From Formicarius rufipectus (taxonomy: Eukaryota > Chordata > Aves > Passeriformes > Formicariidae), in assembly GCA_013399695.1 (NCBI GenBank), contig VXAU01000313.1, forward strand, positions 1 to 64,000: a DNA stretch of 64,000 nucleotides. Direction: 5' to 3'. The translations under genes and the position numbers were made by a program. The notes beneath the pieces were generated by a model. The model was given only the letters and a program-made list of their open reading frames with translations. It was not told the origin of the DNA and searched no databases. Positions 14,291 through 24,800 of the stretch are shown here, in pieces; position 1 is the stretch's first letter, and each line of letters begins with the position of its first letter.

Positions 14291-14770
14291 CTGACTGCTC
14301 AGAGAAAGGCCTTGAAAGCTAAAGTTTTCTGTGGCAGTGCCACTACTGCATGCTTGTGCATGTCCATACCAAGGTCGCCCATGGATGGGGGGCTCATGGC
14401 TGGGCAGGACAGGGCTGTGGGGAGCTGGAGACCCGCCCTGCTGAGGCCTCACTGGGGCAGGGTGGTCCTGGGGGAGTTAAATGGAGTCCTGGGCTGTGGG
14501 TAACACTGTGGGGCCCCTGGAGTGGGTAAGTCAGGCTTGCCAGTGCCCTGAGGAGCAGACAGTTCATCTCAGTCTGGCTTTGACTCTGGCTCTATCTGTG
14601 TCTGGAGGAAGGACTTGGTGGAGGGTTGGCTTCAGGTCTGGCCAGGCACAGCTACTCTTATCTTGTTTGCCTGAACTGGGCTGACACTGATGCTCCTTCT
14701 GGACACCTCCAGTGAATGCACTGGCAGTCTTAGTGCTTGTACTACTTGTTTTTCTCTCCTCACTGGTTGT
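14291..14770. other. GC-richer unique segment with short opposing open frames
   Basis: This stretch is visibly richer in G and C than its surroundings, with many GGGG and CCTG runs. It has short open frames on both strands (up to about 72 codons), as expected when stop codons are rarer. A donor-like GGGTAAGTCAG lies near 14,525. No CpG cluster, family motif or clear exon is visible. Its position directly after the old CR1 may mean that it contains more of that element in a form I cannot recognise. Confidence 0.4.
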
Positions 14771-14979
14771 ACTGGAACACAATGTTAGCTTTAATACTAT
14801 TAACTGAGATTACCTACTCTAGTCAGCTGCATGGAGTCAAGATATTTATGTTGTATCCCTGAATAACTTGTGGCTTTTAAAATTTTTCCTTAAGGAACCT
14901 CCTGAAAGCAGATACCCTCCACTCCTGTTTCTTTTTATTTTTTTTCTTCAATGATTGCCTGCTTCTGTAATTTAGGAAG

Positions 14980-15020
14980 TTTTCCTTTTTTTTTTTTCCT
15001 TTTTTTTTTTTTTTTAACAG
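14980..15020. repeat. Pyrimidine (T-rich) tract ending in AACAG
   Basis: Two runs of T, broken by CC, are followed by TTAACAG. This is a simple-sequence tract. It resembles a 3' splice acceptor on the plus strand, but nothing downstream looks like an exon. Confidence 0.75.
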
Positions 15021-18000
15021 CAAAATAAACAGATTTGTTTTGTCCCTGTCACTTCTGCACTCAGAGAGCAGTTATCTTCTTAGAAGAGTGTTCTCAAGCC
15101 TCTCATGGGTCTCTTAGACTAATAAAGCAAAATTCTTCTAATGATCTCACAAAAGTTATACTTCCTAAATATCTTATTCTTTCCCTTCTTCTGTCTGTCT
15201 TGTCTATTTTTTCCCATTAAAATACAGTGCCCCAACAGGTTCCTATGTGATAGTTGTGATTTTACCAGCTCCAGTTAAGATAATTAGCACCTACACTTTG
15301 CATATGCCACTTCTATTAATACTGAAACAGCATTTAAGTAGCAATTGCCTTAAATAAAAGGGTCTTGAGCCAAGGTATGAATATAATAACTATGTAGATA
15401 GTTACACCCTAGAGTCAAGTGCATTTTATGCTGTTTGCTGAATTGGAAAACTCCCTTAAGGATACTTTCTGTACATTAATTGGAGAGAACAGTGTGACAA
15501 ATTAAGGAAGAAGAACCAAGGAACTGAGATCTTGAACATTTTTGCCCTTCATTATTTCTGTGTTAGTGTAGCTTTTTCTTCACAAATGCAGGTTTAGGCT
15601 TCATTGTCTGCTTTGCATCACTCAGCTGCCTGACTTGGTACGCTCCAGGTCAGGTCATATATATATTATTTCTGAGCAAGGGTATCCTTTATTTTGGATC
15701 AAGTAAAATAGCCTTGACTTACCGCTAAAAAGAATAATTATGTGGAATGTCTCCTTTTAACTCTACTATTATGTGTTGAAAATAAATTATTGTGAGTGAT
15801 ACAATAAGCAGCGATATTTCTGAGTGGCAAAACAAGCAATACAAGCTGTAAGTAGTGTGAATTTTTGTGTCAACTCATGATGCTTATCATTAGTCACATA
15901 GGCAATAACGAGCAATCAATCATTGACAAGAGACAACTGAAAATGATATTCTAAAACATTTCTTGGAAATAGGTCATATTTCAAGATGCTGGCTCCTACC
16001 TTTTCTTTGTGCATGTTTTGGATTATTTGTTGAATACAAGCCAGATAGAAAATATAGTAAAAGGCATGTTAGACTTGACTTTGACAGATTATGTCTTTTT
16101 CCTCTCTTCAAACACTATCAGTCAGGACTTACATGGGGTTTCAGCATTACCATGCTGCACTCAGTGAACTAAAGCACACACTTCACAGAAAATGCATGTT
16201 TTATTTCTGAAAACATCTATTAATGCTTCAACTAAAAGAAAAAAATTATCTCTCATGGATATTTACACCTCTTGTGTGACCATTTTTATCCTTTTCGAGA
16301 TCTTTTCTGAGGCAACATTTTTCTTCAGTGAGAAAATATTTTGACCTTAATATTCATTCTTTTAAAAAGCACTGATGTGATGCCAAATATGAGATGAAGT
16401 TTAAAGAAGAAATGAAATTATTTGTCTTGTTTTGAACATTGAAGTGAACATTAATTTTTGGCCATTTCATGTGTTTAAACAGTGCTTTGTTTCCTAAGTG
16501 ATGTACATTTTCTTGAAGCCAAGGATTACGTATAAAAAGAATGAAAGAAAAATGGGTAAGGAATGCAACTTGAGGTTCACAATTGAAAGTCATTATCAAA
16601 TTGCCAGTAGTTTGGGATGCAACAAATTTATCTGAAGTATTAGAAACAATCTCATATTCAGTTAGAATTTCTGTTAAAGTACTTGCAATCCTGTTAGTTG
16701 AACAGTTGCAGTTTGCAAACATGTTTCTGTCTGAAACAATCCAAATAACCTGTCTGTGAAGGAAAATGAAAGGGTAGTTTTTCCAAACAAATCTATTATG
16801 ATTAATTGTTTGATGACAGACATTACTCTGAAATAAAGAGTCATATACAACTGCTGAATTTGATAAGCCTTCTGTATGAGAAACCCTTTCCCTCAAACAC
16901 ATCAGATCATAAACTGTTTTTAAAACCACCCAAATTCAGGACAAATTCCATTCTGGATGTGAATTTTGTAATCTTGGACTGTTGCCAGCTATTTATGAAT
17001 GTTATATTTTTCAGCTATGAGTACAGTTCTACTGCTATACCTATGTGGGTTTCATAGACAGACCCAGTGTCTTTTACTAGAACAAATGATACAGCTATTT
17101 AGACTTGAAAAAAGAAGACTTCAAATGAATCAGATTATAATTACACATAGTAAGGGAAGACAAAAGACAAACAATGAAAGTAAAATCTTCTCAAGATATT
17201 TAAGAAACAGATTTATTTATAAATTCTGTAGATTACCTGGGACCAAAAACAGTGGCTCTCTGCTGCATGGATATTTCTTTCCTGTCATTTGAAGGTTCTG
17301 TCCATGGCAAAAAATACTATAGTGACCCATACATATCATATAACCCCAACTCTAGGTACCCTGGCAAACACTACAGCCTTGATCTTCTGGGAACTCTGAG
17401 AAAGTTGCAATAATAATTCTGCTTCCAGAATGAAGAAATGTGGACAGAAAAGTGACTGGAGGACAGACATCACCTAATGCAAAGAGGTGATGCAACTTTG
17501 TGTTCTTGCTTGTGTCTTTCCTGTGAATTCCCTTAGCAACTGGTAAAGAAGCCTCCTTTTCCTGGGACAGTGGTTTATTTCCCTTTGTAGTCAGAGATGT
17601 AGAAGGAAAATGCAATGTGAGGAACCATTTTGGGCTAGAATGGTGAGAGGAATGATTGCTCCAGATTCAAGGTGACAAAAACACTTGTGACTCTGGATAG
17701 CAAATACGTATGAAGGGTAAAAATGACTGTCATGGATCACGTTGAAGTATCAATGAGACAGAGAGAATATTCAAGGTACAGTTCTTCAAGGAGAGTGGAC
17801 ATGTTTTTGAGAGCTCAGTGCCAGATACAGAAGGAGCATTAATGTCAAAGCAAAAAAGAAAAGAACACCAAAATTGGAATGAACTTCATGACATTTTGCA
17901 CCATTGTACTGGGAATAGGGACTCACTCTAGGAAATGCATACTCCTACACACTACCAAAACCAAATTAAAAGAACACAAACATGTGGTATGTATGCATTA

Positions 18001-18580
18001 GATTGACTTTGAAAACTAGCCTGAGGGAATAAGGGAAAAAGAATAAATAATTAAAAATATTAAATTAAAAATATTCAATAATACAAGTGGGCAAATGCAA
18101 GTTTCCAGAATAGGCTTGAAGTGCTCTAAGCAGAATCTATCAAAGTAGCAGAATACGTACGTACCCCTGAACAAAAAAGAAAACAAGAGGAAAAAATTTG
18201 ACTCCTTTCATGATAAAGTTGTAGTGCTGGTTATTCAAGTGGCTTCAGAAGATGGAACATCTGTCTACAGAAAGAGGTCTAAGTGGGGAGAGACAATGTT
18301 TTATACTGGAAAATGAGAAATATGAAAATTTGTCAGAAGAAAACCAGTAACGGGAAATAATGTTTCATCAACCACAGGAAGACAGGAAGATTGTGAACTT
18401 TTATCAAAGCAGCCAAATAATTTTTCTTCCTTCCTTATCAGCCAAAAAATCCATCATCTTTGGCATGTTGTCATGCTGGTCTTGTGAAGCAGGATGAGGG
18501 GAAAAGGAGCTTTTGTGGCTGTTACAGCATTGAAAATAAAAATTCATTAAAATTAAGCTAAAAAATTACTTGAGGCTGGA
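15021..18580. other. Unique AT-rich DNA
   Basis: No repeat or gene is recognised in this 3.5 kb apart from the long open frame at 16,354-16,929, listed separately. A strong donor-like element reads on the minus strand at about 15,717 (reverse complement GTAAGTCAAG), but I see no matching acceptor. Confidence 0.5.
16354..16929 (-). other. Long open reading frame of unknown nature (192 codons)
   Basis: This is the longest uninterrupted host-like frame in the window. It opens after a TGA two codons upstream of a GTG at 16,927-16,929; the first ATG is nine codons further in (MCLRERVSH). It ends at a TGA followed by AT-rich DNA. The product would be rich in Asn, Ser, Phe and Ile, with CNCSTNR and NTSDKF patches. 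I recognise no domain, signal peptide or repeat, and a second frame on the plus strand (16,806-17,057) partly overlaps it. A frame this long is uncommon by chance in AT-rich DNA but not impossible across 64 kb. It could be chance, a decayed retrocopy or a retroelement piece. I do not call it a gene. Confidence 0.3.
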
Positions 18581-18760
18581 AAATCACAGAATAATCTCAG
18601 TTGGAAGGGACTTCTAGTCCAACCTTTCAGAAGACAATACTGAAACTAGGGCAAATTGTTGAATATCTCCAAGAAGGGAGACCCTGCAGAAACTCTAGGC
18701 AACTTACTGTTCACTGTGATCTTTTCCCCCTCATTGTATCCCCTTCTCTTGACTCCTGGT
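18581..18760 (-). mobile_element. CR1 LINE 3' end (antisense, 5'-truncated)
   Basis: AATCACAGAATAATCTCAGTTGGAAGGGACTTCTAGTCCAACC at the left edge is the antisense of the avian CR1 3' terminus. It is followed by a degraded CTCCAAGAAGGGAGACCCTGCAGAAACTCTAGGCAACTTACTGTTCACTGTG block, in the order expected for the CR1 3' UTR. The element's 3' end is therefore at about 18,581, and similarity fades near 18,760. No clean target-site duplication is seen. Confidence 0.85.
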
Positions 18761-21650
18761 GCAGCTTTGTTGCCAGCACACGGTGACACCTGTTATGGTC
18801 CAGAGAAGTGTAACAGCATGTGAGATATTCTGGATAAGTAAAAGCTGTGATTCACCGGTGTCCAGGAATGCCTCCTGTGACTGCTCATTCAGACCTAGCT
18901 CACATTTTGTCTGACACACAGCTCGTACTAAAGCCTGATGGGAGCATCACCACTACATCAAAGCGAAAGCAACTAGGAGTCAGGAGACAATGGAAAGGCA
19001 GAGTTAAAGATCATTAAGGAGCCATTACCACCTGCAGCTTGCTGTCTTCTGCAAAATGTCCAGCAGCCTCTTCAGAATCCACTAACTTATGGTAAAAGAT
19101 AAAGACCAAACTCCCAAACTAAGAAGCATAAATACATCAGCTTTTCTAAAAAGTTTTAGAAGTGGATCCAACAGCAGCTGGACTGCTAAAGACTTCATGT
19201 TTCTGGTGGGATACAGGGGATGGTCAATTCTTGCAATTCTGTTTTAAAATCATCACACCATGGGACATGATTTAATAAAGCACAGTTATCAGGTCTCAAG
19301 GTAAATAATTTGTAGTGAAATTACTTTTGGACATTCCATTTCTTTACAGACTTTTGTTATCTAAATGCTGTGAACTATACCTGAAAAGAAGCCTTGAGCC
19401 AAAGACACACCCATTCCCATGTTTGTATATGAATTTCAAGGACAAATTGCTCATTTTAATCCAGACTGGAGGATGTTTTGGGTTTTTTTCATTCATGACA
19501 AAGAAAAAGCTTTTCTATTTTTTCATCACCACAGGTTCACCCAGAGCTAGAGGTAAAACAGTTTTGAGCAGCAGAGAATACACACATATGTACTCTTCTA
19601 TACATTTGATGGTATTGCAAAGTGTGTGCTTCCAAATGTATTGTCTTTATCACATGTGCTTTGTACAGTTTCTTAACTTAGGCTAATAATTCAGTCATAA
19701 TTAGACAACTAGAGCATTTTAGTTTGCCTAAATCGTATCTCACATGTATTGTGACTCTCATCAAACTGTCAGTCAATTAATTAGCATCAGATATCACCTG
19801 TATATAGAATATAGCCATCTCTTTTGAAAAGCAGGAAACACCCCTGAAATGCTAACACATCTTGCAGAGATTCTGTGCTGGGCATGCTCAGCTTTGGCAC
19901 CTTTCTGCTTTGATATCATACAGTATTATTTCTGATTCTAATCAAAATGGGGCAAGTGAGATACCCCTTTGATATACCCCAAATATAGAAAATGCTTGAT
20001 ATACATTTTTAAGTAAAAAACATTTATATCTTGGCATTCTGCAGTGGTGCTAAGTGCAACTTGTGTGTTCTAACATCTGTGAAGCTGATGAAATAGTTGG
20101 TTTTGTTAAACCATACAAGACGATTGTAATTAATTTTCAACTAAGATGTAACAAATAAATGTTGCTGTAAGAATGCATGTTATGCTAATAATAGATTTTC
20201 AGACATTATAATCTACTTAGATTAATGCAGAAATAATTAAATGAAACCAAAACAAAATAAAAAAAGAAATTTCTTTATTATTCATTACCTTCATGGCACT
20301 TCATTGTGGCCACATGGGTCCAGAAATAATTCCCAGAAAAAAAAGTAATTAATTTGCTGTCATTCAATCTGTATTTTAACATGATTTTTGGCACCACTTC
20401 ATGCAAAGATACCCAGGTTACTTGTTCATCAACATCTATCCACCTGGAAACATGAAGAGAAAGCCTGACTCAACTGGATTTCATATAAATCCTAGGTACA
20501 TTCCAGAACAGCAGAGAAAAAAGACTAAATACGCACTTTAGTATTGTTGGTTATTAACTCTTATCATTTCTATGTAAAAAATTCTCTGATTAATATTGTC
20601 ATGCTAGTTTGTCTCATGGACTTTCACTGGAAGGTTGCTCCAGTATTACATCATCAGCGCTGTAGTGCAACAGTACTGTAAAGTTGGGGCAAGAAAAGGT
20701 AATGATCTTCTTCAGGTAGGGATATGGAGTGACTTGCTTAGAATTAAATGGGAAAAAGATGATGGCATGTTTTGTGTAAGGTCTAGCTGCTGGATTCCCT
20801 GTAGACACACCTTTTCATGAAGGAAAGGGCTGGATGTCTGCAAAATAGAGAATCTTTCATCTTTATCGCTTTCTTCTGAGCCCATCAAGACCTCCTCATG
20901 TAAAATTTGTACCTCTGGGTGGCTGGAGGTTTTTGGAGGGAAACATGCCTGGCAAACTGTCAGGAGGAAATTATTTATATCGGTGAATTGGCATCAGGCC
21001 CCTGGCATTGGGAAGTGTTGTGGGAAACTGGATTCTGGCTCAATTGTGATTCTGTAGGAAAAAAGGAATCCGAAAAGCAACATGTATTGTAGAAGAAGAA
21101 AGAAATAAGTGCATGTATTTTTTTCTGCTTTCTCACAGAGATTGTTGGGATCAGCAGCACTGAGAGAAACTTAGAGAAATGAGAGAGCAGATACTTTATT
21201 CCCCAAGGGGAGATTGCTATAGGAACGAATCAGATATGAGCTGTAGGGTCTAAGGGATGTTTTTACCCGGTTTGTGGAGCAGTAGGAGCAGGAAATTGAG
21301 TTGCCCCCCAGCTAAGGTGGGAAGCAGGGAAGCAAGCCAGGAGGAGCTTTGTTCCTCTACTCCTTTAATAAATAATGAAGCTCCAAGATGAGGGCAGGAT
21401 GTCTCACCTACAATTTGCTAAAATACTAAATGACTGAGTCAAACTTCACTGGGTGCTTTTCAGCTAACAGTGAAAAATTAAGGCTCCTGGGTTAAGTGCT
21501 TCCCTGCTGAGCTAAGGTGAATGCTCCAAGGAACTGTTTAGTAAAGGAGGCATTTTGAGGGCCTTAGTGACAGCCCCATCACTGGGTACCACAAGAGAGC
21601 CATTCCACTTGCTGCTGAAGAGGTTGTCTTAGGGATAATGTTGGAGGCTT
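18761..21650. other. Unique AT-rich DNA
   Basis: No gene or nameable repeat is recognised. The longest frame (19,315-19,686, plus, 123 codons) contains a low-complexity Phe-rich stretch encoded by T runs and looks spurious. The section from about 21,150 to 21,420 (TACTTTATTCCCC, then purine-rich GGGAAGCAGGGAAGCAAGCCAGGAGGAG) has the feel of an old LTR or other repeat, but I cannot support that. Confidence 0.45.
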
Positions 21651-21654
21651 TGCA

Positions 21655-21910
21655 TGAGAATCAGCTTTGGTTCTCCACTTGGTCACAAGCAATTTAACAA
21701 GATTAATCTGTGAAGTTCCAGAAGTACAGCTCTCTTCAGATTTTTAAGAAGAATGCTTGTTCCTGGCATAACATAACACAGCAGAAACCCCACTCTGTTT
21801 TCTGATGATGGTTTTGATTCCCAGCTAAATTGTAATTACACAGGAAATCCAAATGTAAAGCTGTATAGCAGGGAGAGGTGCTCTTTCTTGTTCAAAAGCA
21901 TCTCACCATT
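21655..21910. repeat. Unnamed interspersed repeat, copy A
   Basis: This stretch shares an ordered series of blocks with 24,520-24,800. They include CACAAGCAATTTAACAAGATT, CTCTTCAGA, TTGTTCCTGGCA, CAGC near CTGTTTTCTG, and GCTAAATTGTAATTACACAGGA. The matching blocks in copy B appear in the same order and at similar spacing, and both copies lie in the same orientation. The divergence is large, so the family is old. The reverse complement contains a TTGTTAAATTGCTTGTG phrase that resembles the 3' part of some endogenous retrovirus LTRs, but I cannot assign a family. Confidence 0.55.
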
Positions 21911-22879
21911 CTGTGGGTGGTCGCATAATTCATCGAACGCCCACAAATGGCAGAAGGTTGCCCCAGCCAGCTCTCTGCAGCCCAGCACCAGCATGCATTG
22001 CTAGGGCACACTTCTAAACACTCCAGGGCACTCTGACTTCACTAGAGAGGAAAACTGGCACTTCAAACTACATTTCAGAAAAGATGATGTTCAGAAAAAT
22101 AAATATTAAAGAGTACAAATAGCATGCAAATCACGGTTATGCTGCTCTTAAGAGGCAGGGTTTTTAGTGCTTCCTCAATGAAGTGCAAAATTAGAGTCAT
22201 GAAAGCCACTAAGAGAAGACAATGGTTTAGGACTCTTGTAATAGTCTGTATTTGTCTGAAAAGGAGTATTCAGAATTTCCCATAACACACTTTGAAAATG
22301 TGAGTCAATCTGCCTGTCAAGATTCACTGAGTCCCTGCTGTCCATTTGCTAGGCCACAAAGTTTATTCCTACATCTTTAAATTGAAAATTCACATTGAAA
22401 ATGAAATGTTGCTTATCTAAAACTTTTATTATCCTATGGTCTAGATGTTATCTCCTGAGACATTCACATAATCAAGTTGCAGCAATGCAAGGAGAAAATG
22501 AACTGTGGCTGCAAGTAACTATGTAAAAAATTGTGCCTTTTTTCTCAATAACATAATGCTTTCATGCATCTGAGTCCAATCAGCTGGTTTTACTGATGAA
22601 AGTATGGGTTTGGCCTGGAAAGCAAAGCAAAAGCTCCAAAGCTGCAACACACTAGTCAAATTCTGACTCCAGGGTTGCCAATCTGACTGTCAATTCAGTT
22701 GTGATTGTGGGATGTTTGATACCAAACAGAAAACTGTTTGTGTTAGGGTTCTATTTCCCTCTCACCCCTGTCACCGGCATGTCTGTGCTTTCACTGTTCC
22801 TGATCAGGAATACATTAAGGCTTAACATGGTTTACCAGATTTACCAAAATTACCGGGTGCTCCAAAATGCTTCTTTGCT

Positions 22880-23160
22880 CCCTCTCCCTACGCAGTCTTC
22901 CCAGTGGCTCCCTCCTTCCTCCCCACTCCCAGCAGGATGTCATCTCGCCTTCCCCGGCTCCTGAGCCCTTGATGTCCGGGCCAGGGGAGGCAGCTGAGCC
23001 CCCGGGAGGGCGGCTGGCACCTCTCCCGGTGCGTGTGCCCCGCCGTGCTCAGCCCTGGCGCCCGCCTGTGCCCCGGCTGCTGCCGGCCTCGGATCCGCGC
23101 CCCGGGAGGCTGGCTTAGTGCGCTCCTGCGGATTCTGGGAAGGCAGGAAGCAGCACCACA
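22880..23160. promoter_or_regulatory. Small CpG island, candidate promoter
   Basis: About 20 CpG dinucleotides fall between roughly 22,945 and 23,135, in a window where CpG is otherwise very rare. Base composition changes abruptly to GC-rich, with CCCCGGGAGGG, CCGCCGTG and GATCCGCGCCCCGGG. This is the usual signature of an unmethylated vertebrate promoter or of a CpG-rich 5' exon. Open frames cross it on both strands, but they are explained by high GC and have no known domain. A candidate exon lies 350 bp to the right on the plus strand, which favours plus-strand transcription. It is distinct from the other CpG-dense patch in the window (27,970-28,205), which is a SINE. Confidence 0.55.
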
Positions 23161-23510
23161 GCTGGCTCCTCTGATGGAAGGGGGAAGCTGCAACAGGGCA
23201 ATTCGTAACAATAATACTTGGGCTTGTAAACAGAACTGATTATATTTAGAGGGTGTGGAAGGGATATATTGTATCCCCACAAAGTGTCAGACTGCCAAAT
23301 AATTTGTATTTGCACTTCCTACAAAGGCAAAACTGAGCAATGATTAAAAATCGGGTCTGTTACTATTTTGATATGACATAATAGCAGCAGTATAAGCTAT
23401 AGGTGAGAATATGCTGAAAGTATTTTCAAACACTTACAGCCATGCACAATAAGTGCTCAAGGGCATGAAAATTCTCAGTAAAAATTTTTTTTTTTCTTTT
23501 TCTGTTCCAG

Positions 23511-23590
23511 TGTTCAAAAATCGGGGCATTATGGTGGCTGGAACCACACAGCAGCAAAATGATGCTCCTACAGTCCAGTTCCCACACTCA
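23511..23590 (+). other. Candidate exon with strong splice sites and an ATG
   Basis: A long polypyrimidine tract (T13, then CTTTTTCTGTTCCAG) ends at 23,510, and the segment closes at 23,590 directly before GTAAGTCAC. Both sites match vertebrate splice consensus very well and enclose 80 bp. Two of the three frames are open across the segment. One contains an ATG at 23,531-23,533 with A at -3 and G at +4 (a good Kozak context). It encodes 20 residues beginning MVAGTTQQQND, up to the exon end in phase 0. I do not recognise the peptide. Lying 350 bp downstream of a CpG island, it could be an early exon carrying a start codon, or an exon of a non-coding RNA. Chance pairing of two good splice sites remains possible. 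Confidence 0.45.
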
Positions 23591-23628
23591 GTAAGTCACA
23601 TATGTGTGCCTGCATGGACAACGTGTAC

Positions 23629-23645
23629 ACACACACACACACACC
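23629..23645. repeat. Short (AC)n microsatellite
   Basis: About eight AC units (ACACACACACACACAC) lie in the presumed intron just after the candidate exon. Confidence 0.85.
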
Positions 23646-24519
23646 CCCTCTGACAGCTTCAGTGACTATTTCTCTTTTGTTCTCAGTGAAAGCTCAACCA
23701 ACATGGTTTATGATTTTATTGATGTCAATGTCTAGAACTCCAACCAGCTTGAAAAATCAGATCATCTGTGTTCTCTATCATCATTAGCAATGGCTTGGTA
23801 AAATTGTGACCTGCCAGCTTTAAGTATACCTGGGGTATGAATTATGGAAATTTCCAGGGAATAAATAGCAAGTATTTCTTGACTGAAAGGAAGAAAAACA
23901 TTCTGACTGAAATAACTTAAGGATAATAGATCCATTTTTTGTAAAAAGGTATGGACTAGGAAGTCTTCTGAGTATTCTCTGTTGTGTTTATATAATTTTG
24001 TGCCTTTTGAGGCAGATCAGGATACTACACCAGCTTTTATCAGAGTGCAAATTACAGTTTTCTTGTAACCTAAAATAACGAGTGGCTGAACATTTTCTAC
24101 ATCAGGAGAAAGAACAATTCTGTATCTATGGCTCTGCTCTGTAGCCCCATGTTTTGCAGCTCTGTTTTCTCTTGTACATTGATCTGCACATTTTTGATAA
24201 TTTTACTGTATATGCAATGTCAGCTGTGCCAGGTACCTCTAAAGCCGACCTCCTACTGTATTTCACACAGTGAACGGAACAAGGATGTTACTCTTGGCAT
24301 CAGGCTGTGGCACACATTTGGGGTAAAGAAGCTCAAAGACCAGTCAGGCAGTCAAAATAGAGGCTGAAACAAACAAATGTAGCAGTCCACAGTTGGTTTG
24401 CTGGCATGTTATTTATTTTGTTAATCACTGCTGATAGTAAAATCCTTTCCAAGAAGTCATTCAAATTTTATATTATTTCTCTTTGAAGCTGTGGTTCATT
24501 AAAGCCTATTTTGTTGTTA

Positions 24520-24800
24520 GCATTTAGGTTCCCCACTCAGGCTCCAGGCTCCAGACTACCAGGTCAGGCACAAGCAGTTTAATAAGATTCAGCTGGTATA
24601 CAAGCTATCAAGAGGTATAAAATTCTTCAGACTTGCAATAACAGCTCCTCTTCCTGGCAGACCACAATATCAGCAAGCTCCAGTTCCGCTTTCTGTTTAC
24701 TGTAGATAGTTCTGATTTACAGCGAAATTGAAATTACACAGAAGATCAAAATATTCAAACTTAAAGGTATGTGACAGAAAGGCTCTTTTACCCTTCCAAA
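24520..24800. repeat. Unnamed interspersed repeat, copy B
   Basis: This is the counterpart of 21,655-21,910. The ordered blocks are CACAAGCAGTTTAATAAGATT, AAAATTCTTCAGACTTG, CTCTTCCTGGCAGA, TTTCTGTTTACTG and GCGAAATTGAAATTACACAGAA. A short local repeat, CAGGCTCCAGGCTCCAGACT, marks the left edge. The two copies are about 2.9 kb apart in the same orientation, with the CpG island and candidate exon between them. They could be the two LTRs of a very old provirus or independent insertions. No internal retroviral coding sequence is visible between them, which favours independent or solo copies. Confidence 0.55.

Noticed and set aside
21150..21420. Possible LTR or other retroelement segment
   Set aside because: No paired copy, no defined ends and no primer-binding site visible.
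22867..23280. Open frames of 83-130 codons across the CpG island
   Set aside because: Both strands are open simply because stops are rare in GC-rich DNA; no domain or codon pattern supports translation.
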